DNA from: Segatella maculosa DSM 19339 = JCM 15638
GTDB lineage: Bacteria; Bacteroidota; Bacteroidia; Bacteroidales; Bacteroidaceae
NCBI RefSeq assembly: GCF_000382385.1
Contig: NZ_KB908329.1
Coordinates: forward strand, 1 to 64,000
Length of the DNA: 64,000 bases
Reading direction: 5' to 3'
A program made the translations under genes and the position numbers. Positions within the stretch are counted from its first letter, which is position 1. Each line of letters opens with the position of its first letter. The notes under the pieces are model-generated. The model made no database searches and was not told the DNA's origin. It worked only from the letters and a program-made list of their open reading frames with translations. Positions 18,400 to 27,254 of the stretch are shown piece by piece.

Positions 18400-20064
18400 A
18401 TGGACTGGATAAATAGCCTCTTCACCACGCACTCTTCCATTCAGACCGTGGTTGTGCTGTCAATGATTATCGCGTGTGGTTTGGCATTAGGAAAGCTCAA
18501 AGTGATGGGCGTTTCCCTTAGTATTGCCTTCGTATTCTTCGTGGGTATCCTCGCCGGACACCTTGGGTTTAGTATCGATCCCGTGGTACTTGACTATGCT
18601 GAAACGTTCGGATTGGCCATCTTTGTCTACTGTCTTGGATTGCATGTCGGGCCGAATTTCTTTGGTTCTTTACGCCATGAAGGCATGTCAGAGAACCTTT
18701 GGAGCCTTGCCATTATCATTGTCGGGACGCTCTTTTCCCTGCTGCTTATCCCCCTGACCGGGGTCAGTTTGCCCGACATGGTGGGCCTTCTTTGCGGTGC
18801 AACCACCAACACACCGGCCCTCGGTGCAGCCACTCAGGCCCTCAGCCACTTGGGAATGAGCAGCGGAACCGTGGCACTTGCCACCGCGGTTTCCTATCCC
18901 TTGGGTGTCTTGGGCGTGATCATTGCGATGGTGATTCTGCGCAAATGCTTTGTCAAACCGGCCGACCTTGCATTGCGATCTGTGGACAGTAACGACCACA
19001 CTTACATTGCCGAATTCGAAGTAATCAACCCGGCTACGACTGAAAAACGCATCATGGATGTGTCTCATATGACCCATCTGAAGTTCATTATCTCGCGTAT
19101 TTGGCGTGGCAACGAGGTCATTGTGCCCACCGCAGAGACTGTTTTGAAAGCCAATGATGACCTGCTTGTCATCACCAACAAGGAAGACGAAGGGGCCATG
19201 GAAATCCTCTTTGGTCGCAAAATCAATAAGGATTGGAATAAAGAAGCCATCGATTGGAATGCCATCGACACGCAGGTTGAGAGTCGGGTTCTCGTGCTTA
19301 CGCGCACCGGTCTCAATGGGAAACGCCTCGGAGAGCTGCACCTTCGCAAGTCGTATGGGGTGAATGTGAGTCGCGTTATTCGTGGAGATATCAAACTATT
19401 AGCCACAGAAGACCTCCGTCTTCAATATGGGGATCGCGTCACAGTCGTAGGACAACGTGAGGCAATCAACCACGTCGAGGGTTACTTCGGCAACTCCGTT
19501 AAGACCTTAAACGAGCCAAATATCGGCAGTATCTTTCTTGGAATCATTCTCGGTTTGGCCCTTGGGACTATCCCTATCAGTATTCCCGGCATGGAAAGCT
19601 CCGTCAGATTGGGCATTGCCGGTGGCCCTATCATCATGGGAATCATCATCGGTGCGCTCGGCCCCAAGTTGCATTTCATCTCTTATACCACGCGTTCGGC
19701 CTCGCTGATGCTACGCAAACTCGGACTGAGTCTCTATCTGGCGTGTCTCGGACTTGATGCCGGAAAAGACTTCTTTGGCACGGTTATGCGTCCGCAAGGC
19801 CTGCTTTGGGTGGGTATCGGTGCCTTGATTACGATTGTTCCCGTGCTCATTGTGGGGCTGATTGCCCTGAAAACGAAGAAGTTCGACTTTGGAACCATCT
19901 GCGGAATCCTGTGCGGCAGCATGGCCAATCCCATGGCCTTGGGCTATGCCAACGACACCTTAAAGGGCGATACCGCCAGCATCAGCTATGCATCGGTGTA
20001 TCCTTTGGGCATGTTCGTGCGTGTCATCATCGCCCAAATCATCGTGATGTTCTTCGCAACGTAA
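18400..20064 (+). CDS. AspT/YidE-type membrane transporter with two TrkA-C domains
   Basis: A 554-residue protein with two membrane blocks, each of about five TMs and related by duplication. Repeats of the form GLALGKLKVMGVSLSIAFVF and LALGTIPISIPG frame them, with VGLLCGATTNTPALGAATQA and GTICGILCGSMANPMALGYA as the paired gates. Between them (about 185-365) lie two RCK-C/TrkA-C domains. This is the AAE exchanger layout (AspT, YidE, YbjL), usually ~550 residues. AspT swaps aspartate for alanine; substrates of YidE-like members are unknown. It is probably co-transcribed with pdxY, 5 bp upstream. Confidence 0.9.
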   Translation: MDWINSLFTTHSSIQTVVVLSMIIACGLALGKLKVMGVSLSIAFVFFVGILAGHLGFSIDPVVLDYAETFGLAIFVYCLGLHVGPNFFGSLRHEGMSENLWSLAIIIVGTLFSLLLIPLTGVSLPDMVGLLCGATTNTPALGAATQALSHLGMSSGTVALATAVSYPLGVLGVIIAMVILRKCFVKPADLALRSVDSNDHTYIAEFEVINPATTEKRIMDVSHMTHLKFIISRIWRGNEVIVPTAETVLKANDDLLVITNKEDEGAMEILFGRKINKDWNKEAIDWNAIDTQVESRVLVLTRTGLNGKRLGELHLRKSYGVNVSRVIRGDIKLLATEDLRLQYGDRVTVVGQREAINHVEGYFGNSVKTLNEPNIGSIFLGIILGLALGTIPISIPGMESSVRLGIAGGPIIMGIIIGALGPKLHFISYTTRSASLMLRKLGLSLYLACLGLDAGKDFFGTVMRPQGLLWVGIGALITIVPVLIVGLIALKTKKFDFGTICGILCGSMANPMALGYANDTLKGDTASISYASVYPLGMFVRVIIAQIIVMFFAT

Positions 20065-20103
20065 TGACGTAGGCATCACGCCCCATATTTCTTTTCTGAT
20101 TTG

Positions 20104-20135
20104 TTTGGCCATTCCGATTTTTTGTCTTACCTTTG
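20104..20135 (+). promoter_or_regulatory. Promoter far upstream of the LRR gene
   Basis: TTTG (20104-20107), a 20-bp spacer and TACCTTTG (20128-20135) match the full consensus. The next recognised gene starts at 20477, so the leader would be ~335 nt and include the (AC)16 tract and the alternating purine-pyrimidine tract. Confidence 0.6.
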
Positions 20136-20246
20136 CCGGCGTTATGATGTTAGCATATTATAAAAAAGGTGTAATGCTGATGCAAAGAAACTTTGATTTC
20201 TCTGCATCTTTTAACGCTTATTATTTGGCAGTTCCAAATAATTTGC

Positions 20247-20283
<37 letters not shown>

Positions 20284-20303
20284 GCAGACCTATAAATATT
20301 AAG

Positions 20304-20324
20304 GTACGCGCATACGCGCGCGTA
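20304..20324 (+). other. Alternating purine-pyrimidine tract
   Basis: Twenty-one bases alternate strictly, with GCGCATACGCGCGCG at the core, 22 bp after the AC tract. Such sequence can flip to Z-DNA under negative supercoiling; a role here is inference. Confidence 0.6.
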
Positions 20325-20476
20325 ATATACGCAGCATATTGTAAAAACAATAGGTTACAAAGCTATTTTTCGGAATATCCTTACAGGATTTTCCAAGATT
20401 TTTTGTTTCCTTTTTCCCCAATCGGGAAAGAGGAAACAACAAGCACTCTTCGTATAATCATTTAATCAAAAATAAT

Positions 20477-21850
20477 ATGAAAAGATTGTATTTACTCATC
20501 TTCTCGCTTATCGTAATATTTACGACCAAAGCACAATCGCCCACGGAGTTCACACAGAACATCAATGGCGTGACCATCACTTATAAAATCATAGACCAAG
20601 CCAACCGCCATGTTGAAGTGTCGGCACAATCGGGTGGAGTATTCACTCCGCCACAACTGACCTTTCCTGAAGCGGTGTACAAATCAGGAGAGACTCAACC
20701 CTACACCATTACTAAGATAGCAGGCGGTATATTCAATGGAACATTAGGGCACGGTTGGTCTCCAGGTGGTGGGTCCGTAACAATAACCTTTCCGTCGAGT
20801 TTGGAGGAGATTGGCTGGATGGCATTCGCTCATGCCTATGACGTTAAGGAAGTGGACCTAAGCAAATGTACCAAGCTGAAAAAACTCGAAGGACTGAATT
20901 TCCATCGTGGAAGTATTACCAAGCTTTCTCTGCCCGAGGGATTGGAAAAAATTGGTGAGCATGTATTTGATGACAATAAATTAGTTTCAGTTGATATTCC
21001 CTCTACGGTAAAAGTAATGAATGGTGGTGCCTTTGGGCAAAACCCAATGCTGAAAATAGTCAATCTCCGCAAGGTGCCTGTCGTTCCTATAAGTGATTTG
21101 AGTATTGCATTTGGAGACAGCTCTCCTCTTGAAGGTGCAGACCCAAATCTCAAAATATACGTCAACACCGACCTGACCGGACTTTATGCAACAGCAAGAG
21201 GCTGGTCTGATGAAGCAGGGAAGTATATAGAAGCCATCGACATGAATGCTACCGGTTTTGCATCTCTATATCTTGAGAACGAGAACTTCCTCGTGCCTAC
21301 GGGGTGCACGGCCTATATCATCACGGGCATCACGCCCAGCGGAAGTCCCACTACACCCGACCAAGCCGTAGTGAAAGCATTCGGCGCAGGTAAAATCATT
21401 CCTAAACAAACCGGTTTCATCTTGCAAGGCGCACCCAATACAACGATTGAATATCGTGCAGCCGTCACGGGAACGGAAGAAAGCGTATCCGGAAACATGC
21501 TCATCGGCACCGCCACAGCACAGGAATTCAGTTCCGCCGGCAATAAATATTATATCCTTGCCAATGGCGACGAAGGTATCGGCTTCTATAAGCAGGGCAC
21601 ACGCGACGGAGCTTCCATCAAGCTGGCCGCTCATCGCGCAGGTCTCTGTCTGCCCGATGCCATAGCACCTGCCAAAGGATTTATCGTCGATTTCGAGGCC
21701 GCCCGCAGTGCAGGCCAAACCACAGGCCTCCGCAGTATCGGAACCACGAAGACATCGGGTGAAGACATCATCTACGACTTGCAGGGCCGCCGCGTCTTCC
21801 ACCCCACGCACGGCATCTATATCATCAACGGAAAGAAAGTTCTCAAATAA
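20477..21850 (+). CDS. BspA-type leucine-rich-repeat secreted protein
   Basis: A 457-residue protein with a signal peptide (about 1-19). Residues ~60-240 carry LRR_5/BspA-type repeats of ~23 residues (ITKIAGGIFNG, LEEIGWMAFAHA, LEKIGEHVFDDN, VKVMNGGAFGQN). A central beta-rich region ~255-415 follows. The C-terminus IIYDLQGRRVFHPTHGIYII-type is the short tail typical of Prevotella surface proteins, a likely secretion/anchoring signal (type IX-like, inferred). BspA-like proteins mediate adhesion or bind host or bacterial partners. Expression may be modulated by the repetitive leader. The small gene 11 bp downstream is likely co-expressed. Confidence 0.88.
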   Translation: MKRLYLLIFSLIVIFTTKAQSPTEFTQNINGVTITYKIIDQANRHVEVSAQSGGVFTPPQLTFPEAVYKSGETQPYTITKIAGGIFNGTLGHGWSPGGGSVTITFPSSLEEIGWMAFAHAYDVKEVDLSKCTKLKKLEGLNFHRGSITKLSLPEGLEKIGEHVFDDNKLVSVDIPSTVKVMNGGAFGQNPMLKIVNLRKVPVVPISDLSIAFGDSSPLEGADPNLKIYVNTDLTGLYATARGWSDEAGKYIEAIDMNATGFASLYLENENFLVPTGCTAYIITGITPSGSPTTPDQAVVKAFGAGKIIPKQTGFILQGAPNTTIEYRAAVTGTEESVSGNMLIGTATAQEFSSAGNKYYILANGDEGIGFYKQGTRDGASIKLAAHRAGLCLPDAIAPAKGFIVDFEAARSAGQTTGLRSIGTTKTSGEDIIYDLQGRRVFHPTHGIYIINGKKVLK

Positions 21851-21861
21851 ACGAAACGACA

Positions 21862-22053
21862 ATGAAACGAAAATATATCACACCGGTCATCGAAGTCGTC
21901 CATTTGCTCACCAACGACAATATCGCACAATTTGTTGTAAGCTCCAAATCAGTAGGGGAAAACGAAGGACTGGCCAAGCCCGAGTCCTCTGATTTCGAAG
22001 AAGAAGAGGAGGAAAAAAACACAACTGTGAAATACAACCCATGGGAAGATTGA
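21862..22053 (+). CDS. Small acidic peptide of the MKRKYITP... type
   Basis: A 63-residue protein starting MKRKYITPVIEVVHLL. The middle is Ser/Gly-rich, followed by a run of seven Glu with one Asp/Phe-rich lead and ending VKYNPWED. No signal peptide. Peptides beginning M-K-(K/R)-x-Y-x-x-P and ending in W-(E/D)-D are familiar beside surface-protein genes in Prevotella/Bacteroides, but I know no assigned function. It starts 11 bp after the LRR gene stop, so it probably shares its transcript. Confidence 0.7.
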   Translation: MKRKYITPVIEVVHLLTNDNIAQFVVSSKSVGENEGLAKPESSDFEEEEEEKNTTVKYNPWED

Positions 22054-22109
22054 GCATGAGCCATGGGAAGGCTTTCAGAAACATCCCCATCTAATTAAAA
22101 AAAGATATA

Positions 22110-22200
22110 GATCTTTTTGCAAAAACATCCCCATCTTTTTGAAAAGAGAGGAAGGGGAGCCTCCCAATCTCTCCCAAAGAGAGGGAAGTTACAAGCTAAT
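22110..22200. repeat. GGGGAGCC/CTCCC palindromic repeat
   Basis: GAGGAAGGGGAGCCTCCC followed by CTCTCCCAAAGAGAGGGAAG is one of the window's GGGGAGCC family. The remaining 22200-22347 holds only a hairpin-like CTGCCGCAC/GCAGCAGGC stretch that may end the DUF192 gene. No gene is seen in 22054-22347. Confidence 0.55.
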
Positions 22201-22347
22201 AATACGCCAATTCGGGATAAGATGGCTGTGACTCTAAACACCACCTATATTTCAATTGCCATTACTACGCCAATCCCTCCTGGGTTGTTAGCTTACCGCA
22301 GGCAAATTGGCCTGCTGCGTTTGTGCGGCAGGTGTCGTCAGCATCGG

Positions 22348-22848
22348 TTATGGTAGCTTTATAGTACATCCCGGCCCAATGTTGTTCTTCTTGAACCAGC
22401 CTTGCGGAACTTCGAGCGCATAGCGCACAGATTGCGACGACTCTACACTTGCCTTGCTGAACGGAGCCATATCGCGTGTTTCGCAGATTTCGCCACTTGC
22501 ACTGATGAACGCGATTGAAAGGGGCGTAGGCGTGTCTTTCATCCAGAAGGCGATCTTTTGGTCTCTTTTAAACACAAAAAGCATGCCCGTTCCATCGGGA
22601 ATATTTGTGCGCCCCATAAAGCCTTTTGTCATCTCTCGGCGAGAGCGGGCAAGCTCAACTGTTATGGGAATGGTCTTGCCGTCAAGATTTGTAATTGCCA
22701 AATCCTTTTTCTCAAATTCGAGCACAGATGTTGAACATGCGCTAAAAATGGCGCAGCACAATACAACCGCTCCTTTCAGCACCAGCTTCGCATGCACCTG
22801 TAAAAACTTTTTCGTGGTTAATCCTTTGTAAGTCATAATACAATTCAT
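22348..22848 (-). CDS. DUF192-family lipoprotein
   Basis: A 166-residue protein with a lipoprotein signal (FSAC at about 38). It has the DUF192 fold: ITVELARSRREMTKGFMGRT, then GMLFVFKRDQKIAFWMKDTP and ALEVPQGWFKKNNIGPGC. DUF192 proteins are secreted small domains of unknown biochemistry. The first ATG is used; an internal ATG five codons on would also keep the signal. Its promoter is the TACCTTTG at 22904-22911 (minus strand). Confidence 0.85.
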   Translation of the reverse strand: MNCIMTYKGLTTKKFLQVHAKLVLKGAVVLCCAIFSACSTSVLEFEKKDLAITNLDGKTIPITVELARSRREMTKGFMGRTNIPDGTGMLFVFKRDQKIAFWMKDTPTPLSIAFISASGEICETRDMAPFSKASVESSQSVRYALEVPQGWFKKNNIGPGCTIKLP

Positions 22849-22903
22849 TATTTATTGGTCTGTAATTTATGGTGTTGTGGATAAGAAACAGCTTATCCGA
22901 AAG

Positions 22904-22911
22904 CAAAGGTA
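22904..22911 (-). promoter_or_regulatory. -7 element of the DUF192 gene
   Basis: The minus strand reads TACCTTTG 55 bp upstream of the ATG. The stretch 22920-23270 further on shows no supported gene. Confidence 0.45.
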
Positions 22912-23270
22912 ATCTATTTTTTGCAAAACACGAAAAAGTTTTTGTTGTTTTTCTTGGTTATTTTTTGCCACGCTGAAAGCAAATATTTTGTTTATGTTGC
23001 AGATGCTTGCAAAGGCCAATTTGGTATAACTAAGAATGTAACTTGCTGCCTTTCCACCTCGTTCTATCGATTGCCCTGTTCGTCTGTTGGGCATGTCTAA
23101 AAACACGCGAAGAAGCATGTGGAAAGAGGTTAATAATATGGTGTAGGCACCAGAACGCTTACCATTATACGCCTGTTCGGGATAAGAAAGTGCCCTAAAA
23201 AGTTGGTAATCTCACTATTATTTTGTAACTTTATAGTTGAAAATCAATAATTTACAAAACATATATAGCG

Positions 23271-23354
23271 ATGATTACCACAGACAAAGTTACAGAAATC
23301 TTTTGTATATTGGATGAGTTCTGCAAGAATTTAGATGCCGAGTTAACTAAATGA
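23271..23354 (+). pseudogene. Remnant of an IS982-type transposase (5' end only)
   Basis: Twenty-seven codons beginning MITTDKVTEIFCILDEFCKN and then a stop. This is the expected N-terminus of IS982-family transposases of Bacteroidales (about 290-300 residues). The rest is missing, so it is a decayed insertion-sequence end. The A/T-rich sequence just upstream (about 23190-23270) probably is the IS terminal region; I could not define its inverted repeat. Confidence 0.6.
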
Positions 23355-23368
23355 TGGATGATAAATTG

Positions 23369-23406
23369 AATAGACCTTGCGGATTAGAATGTTCGCAAGG
23401 TCTATT
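23369..23406 (-). terminator. Terminator of the isomerase gene
   Basis: AATAGACCTTGCG and CGCAAGGTCTATT form a perfect 13-bp stem with a 12-nt loop, followed by T-rich sequence. It lies 70 bp past the isomerase stop codon. A GGGGAGG-family palindrome (23415-23450) lies between. Confidence 0.65.
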
Positions 23407-23476
23407 TGCATTTTACTCCCCCTCCCTCTTCGGGGAGGGGTCGGGGGAGAGGCTTTTGGAAGAGTTGGGGTGAATA

Positions 23477-24955
23477 TCACTTAAACGGGTTTTCCGTCGG
23501 ATAAGGCAGACTTGCGGGTTGGTTATAAGCGATATCTTTGATGCCAAGATACTTGAACACCTCGAAAAGCGTCTTGCCCACGTGGTCGAAAGCCACTGCC
23601 CCATGATGCGGATAGCCCTTCTCTACGAGCACATGACGGTAGAAACGGCCCATCTCGGGGATAGCGAATATACCGATACCACCGAAAGAACGCGTCGGAA
23701 CATCAAGCACTTCACCCTCGGCGATGTATGATCTGAGGTTGCCTTGTGCGTCACATTGCAGGCGATAGAAGGTCACCTTGCTGGCTGCAATGTCTCCTTC
23801 GAGCGTACCACGTGTGAAGTCTGGCGTGCCTCCATTCTCCAAAAGGCGGTTTTGAATGAGCTGGAATTTGATGGCACGTGTGCTACACATCTTGCATTCG
23901 GGCGTGTTTCCGCAATGGAATCCCATGAAGGTATCGGTCAGACGGTAGTCATATTTGCCCTTAATATCCTCGTCATAGATGTATTGAGGCACGGAATTAT
24001 TGATGTCAAGAAGGGTCACTGTGTCGCCCGAAGCACACATTCCAATATACTCAGACAGCGCACCATAGATGTCAACCTCACATGCCACAGGGATGCCACG
24101 GCTCACCAATCGCGAGTTAACATAGCAGGGTTCGAAACCGAATTCCTTTGGAAATGCGGGCCAGCATTTATCGGCAAAGGCCACAAACTCACGTGATCCT
24201 TTGTGCTGATCTGCCCAATCCAGCAACGTAAGTTCAAATTGAGCCATGCGCCGACTCAGGTCGGGATAGAACTTACCGCAGCCCATTTCGTTGGCCATAT
24301 CCTCGCAAACTGCGTCAATACGCGGGTCATTTTCGTGTGCTTTATAGGCCACCAAGAGGTCCAATTCGGAGTTTTCTTCAATCTCTACTCCCAGTTCGTA
24401 AAGTCCCTTGATGGGTGCGTTACAGGCAAAGAAGTCCTGCGGACGCGGACCGAAAGTAATGATTTTCAAGCCTTTCAAGCCGATGACCGTGCGCGCAACG
24501 GGCACGAATTCGGCCATCATTCGGGCCACATCTTCGGCCGTTCCCACCGGATATTCGGGGATATAGCCCTTGATGTGGCGCATACCAAGATTGTAAGAGC
24601 AGTTCAACATGCCGCAGAAAGCGTCGCCACGACCATTGATCAGGTCGCCATCTCCCTCGGCTGCGGCCACGAACATGCAAGGGCCGTCGAAGTATTTTGC
24701 TATCAATGTCTCGGGTGTCTCGGGGCCGAAGTTACCCAAGAACACCACCAATGCATTGCAACCGGCCGCTTTCACTTCGGCAACAGCCTTGAGCATGTCG
24801 TGCTCGTTCTCCACGGTTGTTTTGCAATTAAACAGTTCGCCCTTGTAAGCTTCTACGATGTTTTCGCGTCTTTTAGTAGACAGTGCGATTGGAAAACAGT
24901 CACGACTGACGGCAATAATGCCCAGCTTGACCGTCGGGATGTTCGTACTTACCAT
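23477..24955 (-). CDS. L-fucose/L-arabinose isomerase-family protein
   Basis: A 492-residue cytoplasmic enzyme of the fucose isomerase superfamily. The N-terminal Rossmann-like domain has VVFLGNFGPETPETLIAKYF and AEGDGDLINGRGDAFCGMLN. The C-terminal domain has DTFMGFHCGNTPECKMCSTR and a metal-site region around EVDIYGALSEYI. Family members isomerise aldoses to ketoses using Mn2+. It is divergent from a membrane sugar-binding/AraC regulator, which suggests sugar induction. The exact sugar is not settled; annotated relatives are called simply fucose isomerase. The ATG at 24955 is supported by GAGGAATTG just upstream. Confidence 0.85.
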   Translation of the reverse strand: MVSTNIPTVKLGIIAVSRDCFPIALSTKRRENIVEAYKGELFNCKTTVENEHDMLKAVAEVKAAGCNALVVFLGNFGPETPETLIAKYFDGPCMFVAAAEGDGDLINGRGDAFCGMLNCSYNLGMRHIKGYIPEYPVGTAEDVARMMAEFVPVARTVIGLKGLKIITFGPRPQDFFACNAPIKGLYELGVEIEENSELDLLVAYKAHENDPRIDAVCEDMANEMGCGKFYPDLSRRMAQFELTLLDWADQHKGSREFVAFADKCWPAFPKEFGFEPCYVNSRLVSRGIPVACEVDIYGALSEYIGMCASGDTVTLLDINNSVPQYIYDEDIKGKYDYRLTDTFMGFHCGNTPECKMCSTRAIKFQLIQNRLLENGGTPDFTRGTLEGDIAASKVTFYRLQCDAQGNLRSYIAEGEVLDVPTRSFGGIGIFAIPEMGRFYRHVLVEKGYPHHGAVAFDHVGKTLFEVFKYLGIKDIAYNQPASLPYPTENPFK

Positions 24956-24997
24956 ATCAATTCCTCTTATTCGTTAGATTGTTTATGTTTTCAAAGA

Positions 24998-25005
24998 CAA
25001 AGATA
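24998..25005 (-). promoter_or_regulatory. -7 element of the isomerase gene
   Basis: The minus strand reads TATCTTTG, 42 bp upstream of the ATG at 24955. It faces away from the regulator promoter at 25184-25214, so the 287-bp divergent space is the likely regulatory region. Confidence 0.55.
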
Positions 25006-25183
25006 GCTAAAATTTAATGTCGTGATACTTTTTTCATTGTTTTCTTGGCTGCTTCTAACTATCTTTAACTTTTAGTGTAATGGCAACACTGTACAACCCG
25101 CGTTCTTTATCAATAGCAGCCTCCAAGCGTGCAAACCGATGGAGCATGCGGGCAGAACGCTTTTCATATATCCCCCATGTTTT

Positions 25184-25214
25184 TTTGAACTTATCGGATT
25201 TTATGCTATCTTTG
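25184..25214 (+). promoter_or_regulatory. Promoter of the membrane AraC-type regulator
   Basis: TTTG (25184-25187), a 19-bp spacer and TATCTTTG (25207-25214), 28 bp before the ATG. Confidence 0.6.
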
Positions 25215-25242
25215 TCATTGTTTTCATCAAGAATACGAACGT

Positions 25243-26787
25243 ATGAACAAGTCGCTTGTCATCATAACAGCCTTTCTTGCGTGCTTCCTCCTATGCTGCT
25301 GCCAAGGAAAAGAGGGGAAGCGGTATGTCATCGGCGTGTCGCAATGCTCGGAAGATATATGGCGCGACAAGCTGAACGAGGAGCTCAAGACGGCTACTTT
25401 CCCTGAAGATGAGGTGTCGTTGCAGTTTGCTTCGGCCGATGACAACGACACGTTGCAAATCCGACAGATAGAACAATTCATCAAAGAAGGTGTAGACTTG
25501 CTGGTCATTTCGCCCAATCAGGTACACGCCATCACGCCCGTTGTCAACAAAGCCATGCAGAAAGGCATTCCCGTCATCCTTTTCGACCGCCGCACAGACG
25601 GTGCATACACGGCCTTCATCGGGGCGGACAACGAGGAAATAGGCCGGCAAATAGGCGACTTTGTAGCCCGACAAACAAGCCATCGCGGTTCCGTTGTCGA
25701 AATCATGGGGCTGAAAGGCTCCTCTCCGGCGGCCGACCGACACCGCGGTTTCATGCAAAGCATCAGCAAATATCCGGGCATCAAGCTCGTCAGTCTGCAA
25801 GGCGACTGGACGAAAGCAAGCGGAAAGCACGCCATTTTAGACCTGAAACGACGCCAAGGAGCCGACTTTTGTGCCACGATCGACTATATTTTCGCTCAGA
25901 ACGACCGCATGGCAATGGGCGCACTTGAGGCAGGCGTGCTCGGCAAACACACCAAATTGTGCGGCGTCGACGCCCTTCTCGGTCCCGAAGGTGGTATGAG
26001 GCTCGTGGCCGACAGCGTGCTCTCGGCCTCTTATATCTATCCCACACGCGGCGACCTTGTGCTGAAACTGGCCCTGAACATACTGAAACACCGGCCCTAC
26101 AGCAAGGAAAACCTGTTACAATCGGCCCTCGTCACGCCCGACAAAGCACCGCTGATGCGCATGCAGGCCGACGAGATGAACATGCAACAACAGCGCATTC
26201 AAGACCTTCACAAGAAGCTCGACCTCTTCTTTGTGCGCTATCATCACCAAAAGGTCTACCTGCTTTTCACGATGATTATCCTCATTCTGCTCGTCGGCAT
26301 CTTTATTTATGTCTACCGAATGGCCGTCTATCGCCACCGAATGACCGAGAAAGCCATCACCGAAAAGCTGCAACACTATATGCAACTCAACGAGCAGCGC
26401 AACCGAATGGAACGCCTTGCCCAACTGCCCGCAGCCGAATCGGCCGACAATGTGCTTGATGCCGATACCAAATTTATGAACCGTATCTTCGATTGCATCA
26501 TCAAAAACCTGTCCGATTCAGCCTTTAGTGTCGAGCTATTGGCCGCACAATTGGGCATGAGTCGCGTGCAGCTCTACCGCAAGGTGAAGACCATCACCGA
26601 CTCATCGCCCGTGGAAATCATTCGCATCACGCGCTTGCAGCAGGCCGACCGACTGCTCCGGCAAGGCGGAATGAACGTTTCGGAGGTCTCTTATGAAGTA
26701 GGCTTCTCATCTCCCTCCTATTTTTCGAAGTGCTACAAAGAGCATTTCGGCCATCAACCTACGGCATCGGGCACGCACGCCGAATAG
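25243..26787 (+). CDS. Membrane-anchored sugar-binding/AraC one-component regulator
   Basis: A 514-residue protein. A signal/anchor ending in CCC (18-20) is followed by a LacI/RbsB-type periplasmic binding domain (about 28-300; IGVSQCSEDIWRDKLNEEL, VILFDRRTDGAYTAFIGADN). A TM segment (about 338-357) and cytoplasmic coiled linker come next. An AraC HTH ends the protein (about 408-514; LSVELLAAQLGMSRVQLYRK-like, VSYEVGFSSPSYFSKCYKEH). No kinase or receiver domain is present, so a periplasmic ligand would act directly on a DNA-binding domain held at the membrane. Divergence from the fucose-isomerase-family gene points to that gene as target. This architecture is seen in Bacteroidetes but little characterised. 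Confidence 0.88.
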   Translation: MNKSLVIITAFLACFLLCCCQGKEGKRYVIGVSQCSEDIWRDKLNEELKTATFPEDEVSLQFASADDNDTLQIRQIEQFIKEGVDLLVISPNQVHAITPVVNKAMQKGIPVILFDRRTDGAYTAFIGADNEEIGRQIGDFVARQTSHRGSVVEIMGLKGSSPAADRHRGFMQSISKYPGIKLVSLQGDWTKASGKHAILDLKRRQGADFCATIDYIFAQNDRMAMGALEAGVLGKHTKLCGVDALLGPEGGMRLVADSVLSASYIYPTRGDLVLKLALNILKHRPYSKENLLQSALVTPDKAPLMRMQADEMNMQQQRIQDLHKKLDLFFVRYHHQKVYLLFTMIILILLVGIFIYVYRMAVYRHRMTEKAITEKLQHYMQLNEQRNRMERLAQLPAAESADNVLDADTKFMNRIFDCIIKNLSDSAFSVELLAAQLGMSRVQLYRKVKTITDSSPVEIIRITRLQQADRLLRQGGMNVSEVSYEVGFSSPSYFSKCYKEHFGHQPTASGTHAE

Positions 26788-26816
26788 CCGTTGCCCCACA
26801 ACATGCCCATGATAGC

Positions 26817-27243
26817 GATATAGGGACGCACGGCCTGTGCGTCCGCGCCGCGTAGTTGATAAATAAACAAGTGGACGGAGTGGACGAGTTGCATGCTGCG
26901 AGGTATGTAGGGACGCACGGTCCGTGCGTCCGCGCAAGAGGAATTGGAGGCAAATGTACCGAAGCATTGGAACGGACGCACGAGCCGTGCGTCCCTACAT
27001 GCATTCGAGCAGCTCGTTCAATCAATTATTTTATGCATTAATACGGACAATGTGGGTATGTAGGGACACACGGCTCGTGCGTCCGCACTGTGCGGTTGAC
27101 AAATAAACAAGTGGACGGGGTGGACGAGTTGCATGCTGCGAGGTATGTAGGGACGCACGGTTCGTGCGTCCGCGCAAGGAGAATGAAACACAAGTGCAGG
27201 ATTGTTAGAACGGACGCACGAACCGTGCGTCCCTACATGCATT
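26817..27243. repeat. Two tandem ~239-bp modules, each with three GGACGCACG palindromes
   Basis: Palindromes at 26821, 26908 and 26973 recur at 27060, 27148 and 27211, offset 239-240 bp. Between them both modules carry AAATAAACAAGTGGACGG and GAGTTGCATGCTGCGAGGTA. The third palindrome in each is inverted relative to the first two. Frames reading through are low-complexity translations of the repeat, not genes. Confidence 0.85.
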
Positions 27244-27254
27244 CGAATGGAGTG

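Noticed and set aside
22867..23118. 83-codon minus frame
   Set aside because: It spans the DUF192 promoter and shows no domain; the composition is not protein-like.
24203..25006. 267-codon frame opposite the isomerase gene
   Set aside because: Antisense shadow of a clear enzyme gene, and it runs across that gene's promoter.
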